Shown piece by piece: positions 8,987 to 16,866 of a stretch of DNA of 64,000 bases. The stretch is taken from assembly GCA_019056805.1 (NCBI GenBank), contig DXJG01000002.1:409103-473102 (forward strand). Reading direction: 5' to 3'. This stretch comes from Candidatus Baldrarchaeota archaeon. GTDB lineage: Archaea > Asgardarchaeota > Baldrarchaeia > Baldrarchaeales > DXJG01. How positions within the stretch are numbered: the first letter of the stretch is position 1; each line of letters begins with the position of its first letter. The translations under genes and the position numbers were made by a program. Below the pieces are notes generated by a model that did no database searches, was not told the origin of the DNA, and was given only the letters and a program-made list of their open reading frames with translations.

Positions 8987-9922
8987 ATTAAAATAACCGT
9001 TTTGGGAGATGTAAATATAGATATAGTAGTGAAAATAGGTAATTTTCCAACAAAAAGTACGAAGATTATAGCCAAAAATATAGGATTGCACGGTGGAGGG
9101 TCGGCAGCAAATACAGCTATCGCTGCTGCAAGACTTGGAGCAAAAACACGGTTCATAGGAAAAATCGGAAATGATATGCTTGGCAATTTCTTAAAAAACG
9201 AATTTATTAAAAATAAAGTAAATATAGAATCCCTAGCTATAGATGAAAAAGAAAAAACAGGAATTATGATATTTTTTATTTCAAGTAGCGGAAAAAGGAC
9301 AGTTATAGGATACAGGGGTGCAAATAGAAATTTAAAACCAGATGATGTAAAAGAAGAAACAATAATCAGCAGTGATGTTCTACATATTTCAGCGTACACC
9401 CTGCTCGACGAATCCCCAAGGATGACTGCCGTAAAAGCTTTAAGTTTAGCACTTAAAAACAATATTTTAACAGCTTTCGATACAGGTTTTCACAGCGAAA
9501 CACCAACTAAAACAATTAAAAAGATTCTGGAAAAAGTAGATATATTTTTCTGCAACGAACAAGAAATTCAAGAAATTACAAACACAAAAAATATAGAACA
9601 TGCCCTTAAAGAAATTAAGAATCTAGGTCCAAAAATTATTGTTTTAAAACTTGGAGAAAAAGGGTGTTTAATCGAAAAAGGAGAAACAAGAGTTCATATT
9701 CCTGCCTTTAATGTTCAAGTTGTCGACGTTATTGGAGCAGGGGACGCTTTTAATGCCGGGTTCCTTGTAAAATATGTAGAAACAAAAGATATACTAAAGG
9801 CAGGTATCTTTGGGAACGCGGTAGCAGCCTTAACAATATCTAGAATAGGAGCAAGAAGTACTCCAACTAAAAAGGAAGTCGAAAATTTTCTAAAAACTAA
9901 AAAATTAGCTAAAATAAAATAG
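8987..9922 (+). CDS. PfkB/ribokinase-family sugar kinase
   Basis: This is a PfkB-fold kinase of about 311 residues. It has the N-terminal substrate-binding region (GDVNIDIVVKIG), the GGGSAANTAIAAARLGA segment and the C-terminal signature VVDVIGAGDAFNAGF with its catalytic Asp. Such enzymes phosphorylate ribose, fructose, nucleosides or similar sugars; the substrate is not readable here. The family normally begins M-K-I-T-V-L-G-D. In this frame that residue is an ATT at 8987, placed eight bases after a strong AAGGAGG SD, whereas the first conventional start, a TTG at 9002, falls inside the first beta strand and is badly spaced. I therefore propose the ATT start. It is monocistronic, in front of two oppositely oriented SSB genes. 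Confidence 0.82.
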   Translation: MKITVLGDVNIDIVVKIGNFPTKSTKIIAKNIGLHGGGSAANTAIAAARLGAKTRFIGKIGNDMLGNFLKNEFIKNKVNIESLAIDEKEKTGIMIFFISSSGKRTVIGYRGANRNLKPDDVKEETIISSDVLHISAYTLLDESPRMTAVKALSLALKNNILTAFDTGFHSETPTKTIKKILEKVDIFFCNEQEIQEITNTKNIEHALKEIKNLGPKIIVLKLGEKGCLIEKGETRVHIPAFNVQVVDVIGAGDAFNAGFLVKYVETKDILKAGIFGNAVAALTISRIGARSTPTKKEVENFLKTKKLAKIK

Positions 9923-9959
9923 ATTTAAAGGGGAGTCTCCTCTCATTTCACATATTATA

Positions 9960-10331
9960 TTATTCACTTTCGTATGCAATCTCTGACATATCATTACTAA
10001 GGTTAATTTCTCCGATTTCATCAGGAATTATTTGATAACTGCCGTATTTCCCTATTTGAAGCTTCATATGTCCTTTAAAAATTACCGTATAAGCATTCGT
10101 AATCTTTACAATATCGCCAACATTAATGTCATCAACCTGTTCATTCCAAAGCGTTATTTTTATAATTCCGCTTTCATCACCAATGGTTGCATCACACACT
10201 CTTAAACGTTCCCTGGAACTTTGAGAATAGAATTCCCTAGCTTCACTTTTCTCCAGTACTTTAACTTTAAGATTTACGTTCTTGGATTTTGGTGTTAATT
10301 GCGAGATCTTCGTATCAATAGATTTTTGCAT
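9960..10331 (-). CDS. Single-OB-fold ssDNA-binding protein, short paralog
   Basis: The 123-residue protein is a single OB fold of the crenarchaeal SSB type: ISQLTPKSKNVNLKVKVLEK at the start, DATIGDESGIIKITLWN in the middle and YTVIFKGHMKLQIGKYGSY later. It is clearly paralogous to the product of the gene directly upstream, sharing the same block order, but lacks the basic glycine-rich tail and ends in an acidic stretch. SSBs of this type bind single-stranded DNA during replication and repair. It lies 34 bases downstream of the longer paralog and is probably co-transcribed. It may be a partner or a specialised variant. Confidence 0.82.
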   Translation of the reverse strand: MQKSIDTKISQLTPKSKNVNLKVKVLEKSEAREFYSQSSRERLRVCDATIGDESGIIKITLWNEQVDDINVGDIVKITNAYTVIFKGHMKLQIGKYGSYQIIPDEIGEINLSNDMSEIAYESE

Positions 10332-10365
10332 AATTTAAACCCGCTATAAACTCGCTTAAAAGAAG

Positions 10366-10836
10366 TTACCTTCTTCTTTTTCCTTCCTGTCTTTCTCTTT
10401 TCCAGCCGCCACCATAAGATTTACCGCCACCTCTACCTCTGTCGCCAAATGATCGCCTTCTTGGTTGAGAATATTCTCTCAAGCTTACATTGTTTTCTTC
10501 GTTCACTTCTAAATCTTCTTCCTCTTCAACTTTTTCGAAGGTACCATATCTACCAATGTTAAGACGCATTGTTCCTCTAAAAAGAGAAACATATCCGTTG
10601 CTTATTTTCAAAATGTCACCTACAGATATCTCGTCGATATGTTTATCCCATAGTGTCATAAGTACTGTCCCTGTTTCGTCGCCAACTGTTGCTTCTGCAA
10701 CTTTATGGCTGCTACCATCTCTGCTACTTGTAACTTCTCTAACGTCGCCTTTTCCGACGACTTTCACTTTTAGATTTACTCTACGGCTGCGCGGAGAAAG
10801 ATCTGAGACTTTCACAAATTCTGGACTAGTTTCCAA
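10366..10836 (-). CDS. ssb: Sulfolobus-type single-stranded DNA-binding protein with RG-rich tail
   Basis: The 156-residue protein has an N-terminal OB fold (VSDLSPRSRRVNLKVKVVGK, then AEATVGDETGTVLMTLWDK) followed after residue ~115 by a basic Arg/Gly-rich tail (RGRGGGKSYGGGWKRE). This architecture matches the well-studied Sulfolobus SSB, where the OB fold binds DNA and the flexible tail mediates protein contacts, although there the end is acidic; here it ends in basic residues. The start is a TTG with an SD, GAGGT, seven bases upstream. A 9-bp hairpin lies at the predicted 5' end of the transcript. The short paralog follows in the same operon. Confidence 0.88.
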   Translation of the reverse strand: METSPEFVKVSDLSPRSRRVNLKVKVVGKGDVREVTSSRDGSSHKVAEATVGDETGTVLMTLWDKHIDEISVGDILKISNGYVSLFRGTMRLNIGRYGTFEKVEEEEDLEVNEENNVSLREYSQPRRRSFGDRGRGGGKSYGGGWKRERQEGKRRR

Positions 10837-10871
10837 ACTTTACTACCTCTTTTTTGTGTATTTAACTCCAC

Positions 10872-10902
10872 CCCTCCAAGCTAAAAACATAGCTGTAAAG
10901 GG
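10872..10902 (-). promoter_or_regulatory. Hairpin at the predicted 5' end of the ssb transcript
   Basis: CCCT (10872-10875) pairs with AGGG (10899-10902) and AGCTA (10879-10883) pairs with TAGCT (10890-10894), giving a nested hairpin with a six-base loop. On the minus strand a TATA-like element lies at about 10929-10938, so transcription should start close to 10907 and the hairpin would form the beginning of the ssb mRNA leader. A role in mRNA stability or translation is a guess. Confidence 0.35.
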
Positions 10903-11068
10903 CGAAGTGACACAACATACAAATTATTACTTATAAAAGTTTTCATATGTTCAAACTAATCCAAAAAACCAAAAATAACGAAGGATAGCAAAATTTTAGG
11001 ATATAGCATTTTAGACTTATACCGCAAGATAGGAAAATATCATGATCATACGTTGTGAGTTTATCCTG

Positions 11069-11260
11069 TTATTTCCGAACTATAATTGTTTGGAGTTCAT
11101 CAAAAAGCTCAGCTATTTCTCTAAGCTTTTTCCAATCAAGATTAAATCGTGCATTAATTGTTGCAATATCCTCTAGATGCTCTGTCAAGTTTCTTACGTC
11201 TTCCTCGTCTGCATAAACATACATAATTACCAAGTGGAGGGTTCTAACCAATTTAATCAC
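11069..11260 (-). CDS. Small hypothetical protein
   Basis: An open frame of 63 codons from a GTG at 11260, or 51 codons from an ATG at 11224, encodes a mostly helical, charged peptide ending in FDELQTIIVRK. The composition with alternating acidic and hydrophobic residues looks protein-like. No good SD precedes either start, and I recognise no family. It stands alone between the ssb pair and a long spacer. Treat it as a weak prediction. Confidence 0.35.
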   Translation of the reverse strand: MIKLVRTLHLVIMYVYADEEDVRNLTEHLEDIATINARFNLDWKKLREIAELFDELQTIIVRK

Positions 11261-11720
11261 ACAGGAGGGTTGAATTCGTTTATTATCGAACTTATAATGT
11301 AATGTTAAGTGATAGTCGATATAATATTGCCTCTAATCATTATTAAATTTTATGCTCATAAAACATTTATCGACATAAAAGTACAATAAATACACATAAA
11401 AAATATTTCAAAGAAACAACATCTCTAATGCGAGCAAGGCGAAAAATCAATTATAATTTTAAACATTTTTTCACATAAAAAGATCGCCGCCCACGATGGT
11501 GTTGTTTTGTCTTACTATGACTTCATGATGCTAAAGTTTTTGATAATTTTGGACCAACTATTTAAATTTGACACAAACGAAAAATAGGCATTATGCCCAT
11601 CGAATGGATTTCATTAATGTAGTAACTAGTGGAAATCACTCTATATTTTCCTTTAATATCTAAGATATTTTTTATAGGATTTTTGTCCGATATTTTATAG
11701 AGCACGTATGGTTGGTTTGA
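11261..11720. other. Long spacer, no recognisable gene
   Basis: These 460 bases hold no supported ORF. Near the right end, ATTTTATAG at about 11692-11700 looks like a TATA element. It is ~25 bases before the ATG at 11721, which also lacks a clear SD, so the downstream mRNA may be leaderless. A GC-richer patch, GATCGCCGCCCACGATGG near 11482, stands out but I cannot assign it. Confidence 0.3.
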
Positions 11721-12764
11721 ATGACGACTGCAAACAAAATAATTGAATACTACATTTATTTTGAAAACCCTTCATACGTGTTCAAGGTTAGTACAGCCCG
11801 CAAATACCTTAGATACAGGGATTTCATGACCTACGGTAGTCAACTTGTACCTGAGAGAATCGGCTCCGAAACATGGGCATTAGCTTGGGCTTACATTAGA
11901 CAAGTTGACGATATCCTTGACAATCCAAAGATGACAATTGAAAAATGTAAGGAATTTCTGGAAAACGAGATACAAGTCGTAATGGACTCTTTCAACAATA
12001 CTTATGAATTTAAACCTGGTTCTCCTCTAAGACATCTCTGGGCAAACCAATTCATAGACAACGTATACAAATACTATGATGACCGAATTCGAAAAGTTGT
12101 ATGGGATCTTTATGAAAGCGCAGTACTAGACATTAAAAGAAAAAGCAAAATTCTTAACACAAAGGAAATGAGAAAGCTTCTTTACAAAAAAGCTGTTTGT
12201 TTTTTTAAACTCTACTTCCTACTAGGAAAATTCGACTTCGGAAAATACCTTAACGACTTAGCCGAAACTCTAGGTTTAGCCTTAGGAATGCTTGACGATG
12301 CTCTCGATATAATTTATGATCACAAATCCAAATATATCAATATCACAAAAGAAGAATTAATGAAACTCGGCATTGACGCAGATCCCAGCGATAAAGATTT
12401 CATAAAACAACTTATAAGAAAGGGCTATTATGATTACAAGAGCTATCAAATCATGAGGCTCCTGTTAAAAGCCCGTAAACTTGCTAGAAAAATTAGAAGT
12501 ATTTACTTAAGAAGTTTAATTCTCAGACTTACAGAAGTTTTCGCATCTCCAATACTAGAAGGAAGATTTTTACCCGGGCAACAATATCTGTTTAAAGGTG
12601 GAAAATATCTAAAGGCAATTTTACCTGAAAATGAGATGGTAGCCTACAAAATCGGACACCAAATAATGAAAGTTGCTCTACTTTTTCCCCAAACATTTCC
12701 AGGACTTTTTAATGCTTTTTTCAAAACTAAAATACCGAAAGCTAAAAATCAATCCAAAACCTAA
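11721..12764 (+). CDS. Squalene/phytoene synthase-like isoprenoid synthase
   Basis: The 347-residue, mostly helical protein has two aspartate-rich motifs placed as in class I isoprenoid synthases of the squalene/phytoene synthase group: WAYIRQVDDILDN near residue 60 and LGMLDDALDIIYD near residue 195. Family members join two prenyl diphosphates head to head, binding Mg2+ through those aspartates. The overall similarity is distant, so the exact product is unknown and a different prenyl-transfer reaction is possible. The geranylgeranyl-reductase-like oxidoreductase at 17.2 kb could act in the same lipid area, but they are not in one operon. The ATG lies ~25 bases after a TATA-like element, consistent with a leaderless transcript. 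Confidence 0.65.
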   Translation: MTTANKIIEYYIYFENPSYVFKVSTARKYLRYRDFMTYGSQLVPERIGSETWALAWAYIRQVDDILDNPKMTIEKCKEFLENEIQVVMDSFNNTYEFKPGSPLRHLWANQFIDNVYKYYDDRIRKVVWDLYESAVLDIKRKSKILNTKEMRKLLYKKAVCFFKLYFLLGKFDFGKYLNDLAETLGLALGMLDDALDIIYDHKSKYINITKEELMKLGIDADPSDKDFIKQLIRKGYYDYKSYQIMRLLLKARKLARKIRSIYLRSLILRLTEVFASPILEGRFLPGQQYLFKGGKYLKAILPENEMVAYKIGHQIMKVALLFPQTFPGLFNAFFKTKIPKAKNQSKT

Positions 12765-12842
12765 TAAATATCCGTGTTCTATGGAAAATCAAAAAATTGA
12801 ACATGCAATTAGTGCTATTTCCTTATATCGGGGGATTAAAAT

Positions 12843-14009
12843 ATGGGAAAAATAGCTGAACTGGTTGAAAAACATTCAAATTATCGTAAAGAAACCTTGA
12901 ACCTAATACCAAGTGAAAACATAATGACTCCTTCTTCTAGACATCTATTATGCCCCGATTTAGTTCACAGGTATGTAAATCCACACAACGTTTATGGTGG
13001 AACCAAATATAGTGATGCAATAGTTGAAGAAACCCGCAAAATGGCTCAAAAAATATTTAAATCCGAATTTGCTTTTATAGAACCCTTAAGCGGAAATATA
13101 GCTGTCCTAGCCGCCATATATGCCTTTACAAACATAGGCGACAAAGTTATGATAGTATCACCCGACGACGGCGGATACCCTATAAACCTGGAAAAACTAG
13201 GAAGAAAACCAGTATACTTTCCATTTGATAAAGAAAAAATGAATATTGCTGTTGAAAAAGCTGAAAAACTCATTTTAAAAGAAAAACCAAAACTTATAAT
13301 ATTTGGGCAAAGCTTATTTTTGTTCCCACATCCAGTTAAAGAATTATCAGAAACTGCTAAAGAAGTTGGAGCAACTACAGTTTACGATGGAAGCCATGTT
13401 CTAGGATTAATCGCTGGAGGAGTATTTCAAGACCCCTTAAGGGAAGGCGCGCAAATACTTCTAGGTAGCACGCATAAAACTTTCCCAGGGCCTCAAGGAG
13501 GCATCATTGTAGGCATCGGCGAGAAAGAAGAACAAAAACTCTGGGAAGCTCTAGGTTTTCCCCTTGTACTTGTCGATAATCCTCATTTACATAGAATAGC
13601 TGCCTTAGGTGCAGCACTTGAAGAATACGAGAAATACGGGCCCAACTATGCTAAACAAGTAGTTAAAAATGCCAAAACTCTCGCTGAGGAATTATATAAT
13701 GGCGGGTTAAATGTAGCATGTGCTGAACTAGGCTTTACCGAAAGCCACCAAGTCTACCTGCCAACAGACTCCCTTGAAGAAGGAAGAAAAATATATAATG
13801 TACTTGAAGAAGCTGGAATCATAGTTGACGCCCTTGTTAGACTTGGAACTCAAGAAGTTACAATGATGGGAATGAAAGAAGAGGAAATGAGAAAAATAGC
13901 ATCATTCATTCTTGACGCCCTTTCTAGAAACAAACCCTTAAAATCAATTAAAACCGAAGTAAAAAATTTCCTAAAAGAATTTACATCAAAATACAGCAAC
14001 TATACATAA
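12843..14009 (+). CDS. glyA: Serine hydroxymethyltransferase (GlyA-type)
   Basis: This 388-residue PLP enzyme begins with the GlyA-like segment LNLIPSENIMTPSSR and has the ligand region YGGTKYSDAIVEE. The PLP lysine is in LLGSTHKTFPGPQGG and the PLP-facing Asp-His in YDGSHVLGLIAGG. It interconverts serine and glycine using a folate or methanopterin carrier. It is shorter than bacterial GlyA (about 415 residues), as is common in archaeal branches. The neighbours downstream are a serine kinase and a cysteine synthase-like gene, so serine made here could feed cysteine synthesis. Confidence 0.87.
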   Translation: MGKIAELVEKHSNYRKETLNLIPSENIMTPSSRHLLCPDLVHRYVNPHNVYGGTKYSDAIVEETRKMAQKIFKSEFAFIEPLSGNIAVLAAIYAFTNIGDKVMIVSPDDGGYPINLEKLGRKPVYFPFDKEKMNIAVEKAEKLILKEKPKLIIFGQSLFLFPHPVKELSETAKEVGATTVYDGSHVLGLIAGGVFQDPLREGAQILLGSTHKTFPGPQGGIIVGIGEKEEQKLWEALGFPLVLVDNPHLHRIAALGAALEEYEKYGPNYAKQVVKNAKTLAEELYNGGLNVACAELGFTESHQVYLPTDSLEEGRKIYNVLEEAGIIVDALVRLGTQEVTMMGMKEEEMRKIASFILDALSRNKPLKSIKTEVKNFLKEFTSKYSNYT

Positions 14010-14156
14010 ATTTCCAGCAACAATTTCAAAGCAACTTCTGCTACCTGTCTCTATAAATGATTTCTTACTATTTTTGTAACAAGATAACCCTTCCAATAAT
14101 CATGTAAGAAAGAAAATAAAAGATAAATTGTACCTATATGTCATTGGTGATCACTT

Positions 14157-14222
14157 ATGCCTAGAAAATGTGGACGGAAATCAAAAGGAAAGAAAACTAC
14201 AAAGAGTAAAAAGTCGAAATAA
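14157..14222 (+). CDS. Very small lysine-rich protein (21 residues)
   Basis: An ATG at 14157 opens 21 codons reading MPRKCGRKSKGKKTTKSKKS plus a final Lys, then TAA. The ATG is preceded by GGTGATC four bases upstream, which matches the complement of the archaeal 16S rRNA 3' end; the same GGTGATT-N4-ATG arrangement precedes the serine kinase gene at 14400. The peptide is almost entirely Lys, Arg, Ser, Thr and Gly, which suggests an RNA- or ribosome-binding role like other tiny basic archaeal proteins such as L41e, but it is not recognisably L41e. A hairpin followed by T residues lies at 14269-14300. Confidence 0.45.
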   Translation: MPRKCGRKSKGKKTTKSKKSK

Positions 14223-14268
14223 AAACATATGTTAGCCTAAGTTTCCGTATTAAAAGCTCAAAAACTAC

Positions 14269-14300
14269 CGTCAAGAGCCATAAGCCAGCTTGGACGTTTT
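14269..14300 (+). terminator. Candidate hairpin terminator
   Basis: CGTCAAG at 14269-14275 pairs with CTTGGACG at 14289-14296, leaving one bulged G, and is followed by TTTT. It sits between the 21-codon ORF and the TATA-like ATTTAAATA at ~14302-14309 of the serine kinase gene. It could end the short transcript; archaeal termination often needs only the T-run. Confidence 0.3.
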
Positions 14301-14399
14301 ATTTAAATATACTAAAATCTCATTTTATTCGTGATCATATCAATTGACAACAAATGTTACCAATGCTATTTTCGCGTAACTTGATTTGGGTGATTGCCA

Positions 14400-15161
14400 A
14401 TGCCCGAGTTTGTTGAAATTCGAACCGAGCCCGAAGAGGAAAAACCCGAACTGGACGTTCCTTTTGAATTATTAAATTTAGATTTGTTAAAACCTCATGA
14501 GGAACTCGATCCAAATGAATTAGAGGCATTTATCGAAAGTGTAACCGGTTCTGGCATTTTTTGGAAAGCAGCCTTAATTTCTAAAGAGGGCTATGTCATT
14601 TTAGATGGTCATCATAGGTGGGCAGGCCTCAAAAAGTTAAATGCTAAGGTTATGCCCTGCATCCTTCTAGATTACATAAACAATCCTGAAGTAAAGGTAT
14701 ATACGTGGTATCCCTTTATTATTGGATCATTAAATCATCTGATAAAGGTTCTAGAAAACATCAAGGAAGTTGAGCTTATTTACGAGAACAACAAAAATGT
14801 TGTATTTGAGATGGTTAAAAATATGGAAGCTGCATTTGGACTAATTCACTCAAACAGCAACAAAGATTTCATCATTATTACAGGTAACGATGATCCTTAC
14901 GATCTCCAAAAAATTATTATTAAACATCTAATTAATGACCAAGAAATTCAGCTAGGTTATATTGATACAATTAAGGGTGCCGAAGATCTGATATCTCAAG
15001 GTAAGGCTGTAGCTTATTTTGTTAGGCGAGCTCCTACAAAACAGGAAATCGTAGAACGCGCATCTAGAGGCAAAGTCTATCCACCGAAAACAACTCGTCA
15101 TTCACTTCCTTTTGTTCCCAAAAAGATACACGTGCCTTTAGAAAAATTATTAAACCCCTAA
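14400..15161 (+). CDS. serK: SerK-like free serine kinase (ParB-like fold)
   Basis: The protein of 253 residues has a ParB/Srx-type N-terminal domain: LLKPHEELDPNELEAFIESV followed by YVILDGHHRWAGLKKL, the phosphate-binding segment. Length and architecture match SerK of Thermococcus kodakarensis, an ADP-dependent kinase that phosphorylates free L-serine to O-phosphoserine for cysteine synthesis. It is not a chromosome-partition ParB, since the HTH DNA-binding domain is absent. I take ATG 14400 as the start because GGGTGATT lies four bases upstream; a TTG at 14394 is inside that spacing. The next gene on the same strand encodes a cysteine synthase-family enzyme, which fits the pathway. Confidence 0.8.
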   Translation: MPEFVEIRTEPEEEKPELDVPFELLNLDLLKPHEELDPNELEAFIESVTGSGIFWKAALISKEGYVILDGHHRWAGLKKLNAKVMPCILLDYINNPEVKVYTWYPFIIGSLNHLIKVLENIKEVELIYENNKNVVFEMVKNMEAAFGLIHSNSNKDFIIITGNDDPYDLQKIIIKHLINDQEIQLGYIDTIKGAEDLISQGKAVAYFVRRAPTKQEIVERASRGKVYPPKTTRHSLPFVPKKIHVPLEKLLNP

Positions 15162-15234
15162 AGTTTTTTGCTACAATTTTTGTTCCATTTTGCTGTTCTT
15201 GACATCGCCATATTATACGTAAGATTTATAACTG

Positions 15235-15257
15235 TGTTATATATCATTGTTATATAT
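15235..15257 (+). promoter_or_regulatory. Direct repeat TGTTATATAT in the cysteine synthase promoter
   Basis: TGTTATATAT occurs at 15235-15244 and again at 15248-15257, a 13-base period, between a TATA-like GATTTATAAC near 15223-15232 and the SD GGGAGG at 15261-15266. This is where the transcription start should fall, so a bound protein would block or stimulate transcription. The regulator is unknown; the HTH protein gene converging from 16745 is one candidate by proximity only. Confidence 0.35.
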
Positions 15258-15274
15258 TCAGGGAGGACGCCAAA

Positions 15275-16252
15275 GTGAAAGTAGCAGAAAGTGTTCTAGA
15301 CCTAGTTGGAGAAACTCCCCTCGTGAAAATCAGAAAACTAAACCCCAACAAAAATGTAACAATATACGCCAAACTTGAATGGTATAACCCGATGGGATCA
15401 GTAAAAGATCGTATAGCTCTAAAAATGATTGAAAATGCTGAAAAACGCAGAGAACTCACGAAAGACAAGATCATATTGGAACCAACTTCAGGTAACACCG
15501 GTATCGGCTTAGCAATGGTTGCTGCTGTAAAAGGATACAAATGTATATTCGTCATGCCCGCAAGTGTAAGCATCGAGAGAATGATACTTCTCAAAACTCT
15601 AGGAGCGGATATTATCTTAACACCTCCAGAGGAGGGTATGGATGGCGCGATAAAAAGAGCTCGTGAAATGGCTAAAGACCCTAAATACTTTATGCCCAAT
15701 CAATTTGATAACCTTGATAATGTACGAGCACACTACGAAACCACTGGTCCAGAGATATGGAAACAAACAAAAGGAAAAATTACTCACTTCATTGCCGGCA
15801 TGGGTACCAGTGGCACACTAATGGGTGCGGGTAAATACCTAAAAGAGAAAAATCCTAAAATTCAAATCATTGGTGTTGAACCAGAGCCTAATCACAAAAT
15901 TCAAGGTTTAAAAAACATGAGTGAAGCTATCGTACCTAAGATATATGATGAATCCCGACTTGACAGAAAAATAGTGGTTACTACCGAGCAAGCTTATAAA
16001 ACTGCCAGGGAACTGATGAGAAAAGAAGGATTATTTGTCGGCATGTCTGCAGGAGCAGCCATGTATGCAGCCATGCAAGTAGCAAAGGAAGTCGACACGG
16101 GTGTCTTTGTAGTAATATTTCCAGATCATGGATTCAAATACCTGAGTACTCCGCTTTGTATGAGCGATGAGATATTAAAAACACTCAGAGAGCTAAGTAA
16201 AGCCTTCAAAATCCCAGAAACGGGATTATTTAAACCTGTAGAAGTTGTTTAA
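15275..16252 (+). CDS. cysK: Cysteine synthase family PLP enzyme (O-phosphoserine or O-acetylserine sulfhydrylase)
   Basis: This 325-residue protein is a fold-type II PLP enzyme. The PLP lysine is in NPMGSVKDRIALKM near residue 48, the substrate carboxylate loop is TSGNTGIGL, and the phosphate-binding loop is GMGTSGTLMGAG. It makes cysteine from an activated serine and sulfide. Because a SerK-like kinase is encoded directly upstream, O-phosphoserine is the likely activated substrate, as in Thermococcales; this is inferred. The GTG start has an SD, GGGAGG, eight bases upstream. A spaced TGTTATATAT repeat lies in the promoter. Confidence 0.88.
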   Translation: MKVAESVLDLVGETPLVKIRKLNPNKNVTIYAKLEWYNPMGSVKDRIALKMIENAEKRRELTKDKIILEPTSGNTGIGLAMVAAVKGYKCIFVMPASVSIERMILLKTLGADIILTPPEEGMDGAIKRAREMAKDPKYFMPNQFDNLDNVRAHYETTGPEIWKQTKGKITHFIAGMGTSGTLMGAGKYLKEKNPKIQIIGVEPEPNHKIQGLKNMSEAIVPKIYDESRLDRKIVVTTEQAYKTARELMRKEGLFVGMSAGAAMYAAMQVAKEVDTGVFVVIFPDHGFKYLSTPLCMSDEILKTLRELSKAFKIPETGLFKPVEVV

Positions 16253-16322
16253 ACTAATAAATTTTACATCATTTTAACATAATCTCATTTATAATTCTCG
16301 CTCTTCTAAGTCTACCAAACTA

Positions 16323-16745
16323 TTATTTTCCTTCTTTTTCCTCTTGAGACTCTTTTTCCATAGATTCAATGGTAATTTTCACTGGCAAAAGAGGAGGTTT
16401 TAACTCCATTTTCTTAGGAAACTGTAACATAAGAAGTTTTGAGAGTTTCTGTTGTAATTCGCTGGCAAGCTTCTTAACCAATTCTAGCGGAGGGACTGCC
16501 GAATAAATGTAAGGTCTTCTTCCAAGAAGGCCTATTCCTCCTTTTTTCTTCCTCTTTATAACCCCCATATTGTACATTTCAACTAAAGCTTCCCTTACAG
16601 CAGTTGGATAAATTTTTGTTCCCTCAGCTATTTGCTCCGCTGTAGCTTCCCCAGCTCTACAAAGGTAGACGTAAATTTTTGCTTGTGTCTCTGTCATTTT
16701 TAATTCCTTGAGAATTTGAACAACAGTCTCTTCTAGATTCTTCAT
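16323..16745 (-). CDS. TrmB-like winged-helix transcriptional regulator
   Basis: The 140-residue protein starts MKNLEETVVQILKELKMTET and has a winged helix over residues ~10-75 (AKIYVYLCRAGEATAEQIAE, then TAVREALVEMYNMGVIKR), the pattern of TrmB-type regulators. A helical tail follows, with LELVKKLASELQQKLSKLL, probably for dimerisation, and the end is acidic and basic mixed. The open frame continues upstream to 17045, but the start with a proper SD (GGAGG) is the ATG at 16745; the upstream extension is low-complexity and overlaps a divergent small ORF. It converges on the cysteine synthase gene. Confidence 0.75.
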   Translation of the reverse strand: MKNLEETVVQILKELKMTETQAKIYVYLCRAGEATAEQIAEGTKIYPTAVREALVEMYNMGVIKRKKKGGIGLLGRRPYIYSAVPPLELVKKLASELQQKLSKLLMLQFPKKMELKPPLLPVKITIESMEKESQEEKEGK

Positions 16746-16866
16746 AGTTCCATTCCTCCAGAAGTTATATAGAGGGGTAGGATATTTAAATCTTTTTGAC
16801 ATTAATACAATGACAAAATAGAAAAATTTAAAAATCTTACATATACCATTAATAGTGGTGATAAAA

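Noticed and set aside
14400-15161. Chromosome-partition ParB
   Set aside because: The protein lacks the HTH and C-terminal dimer domains, there is no parA neighbour, and its length and context fit the serine kinase SerK.
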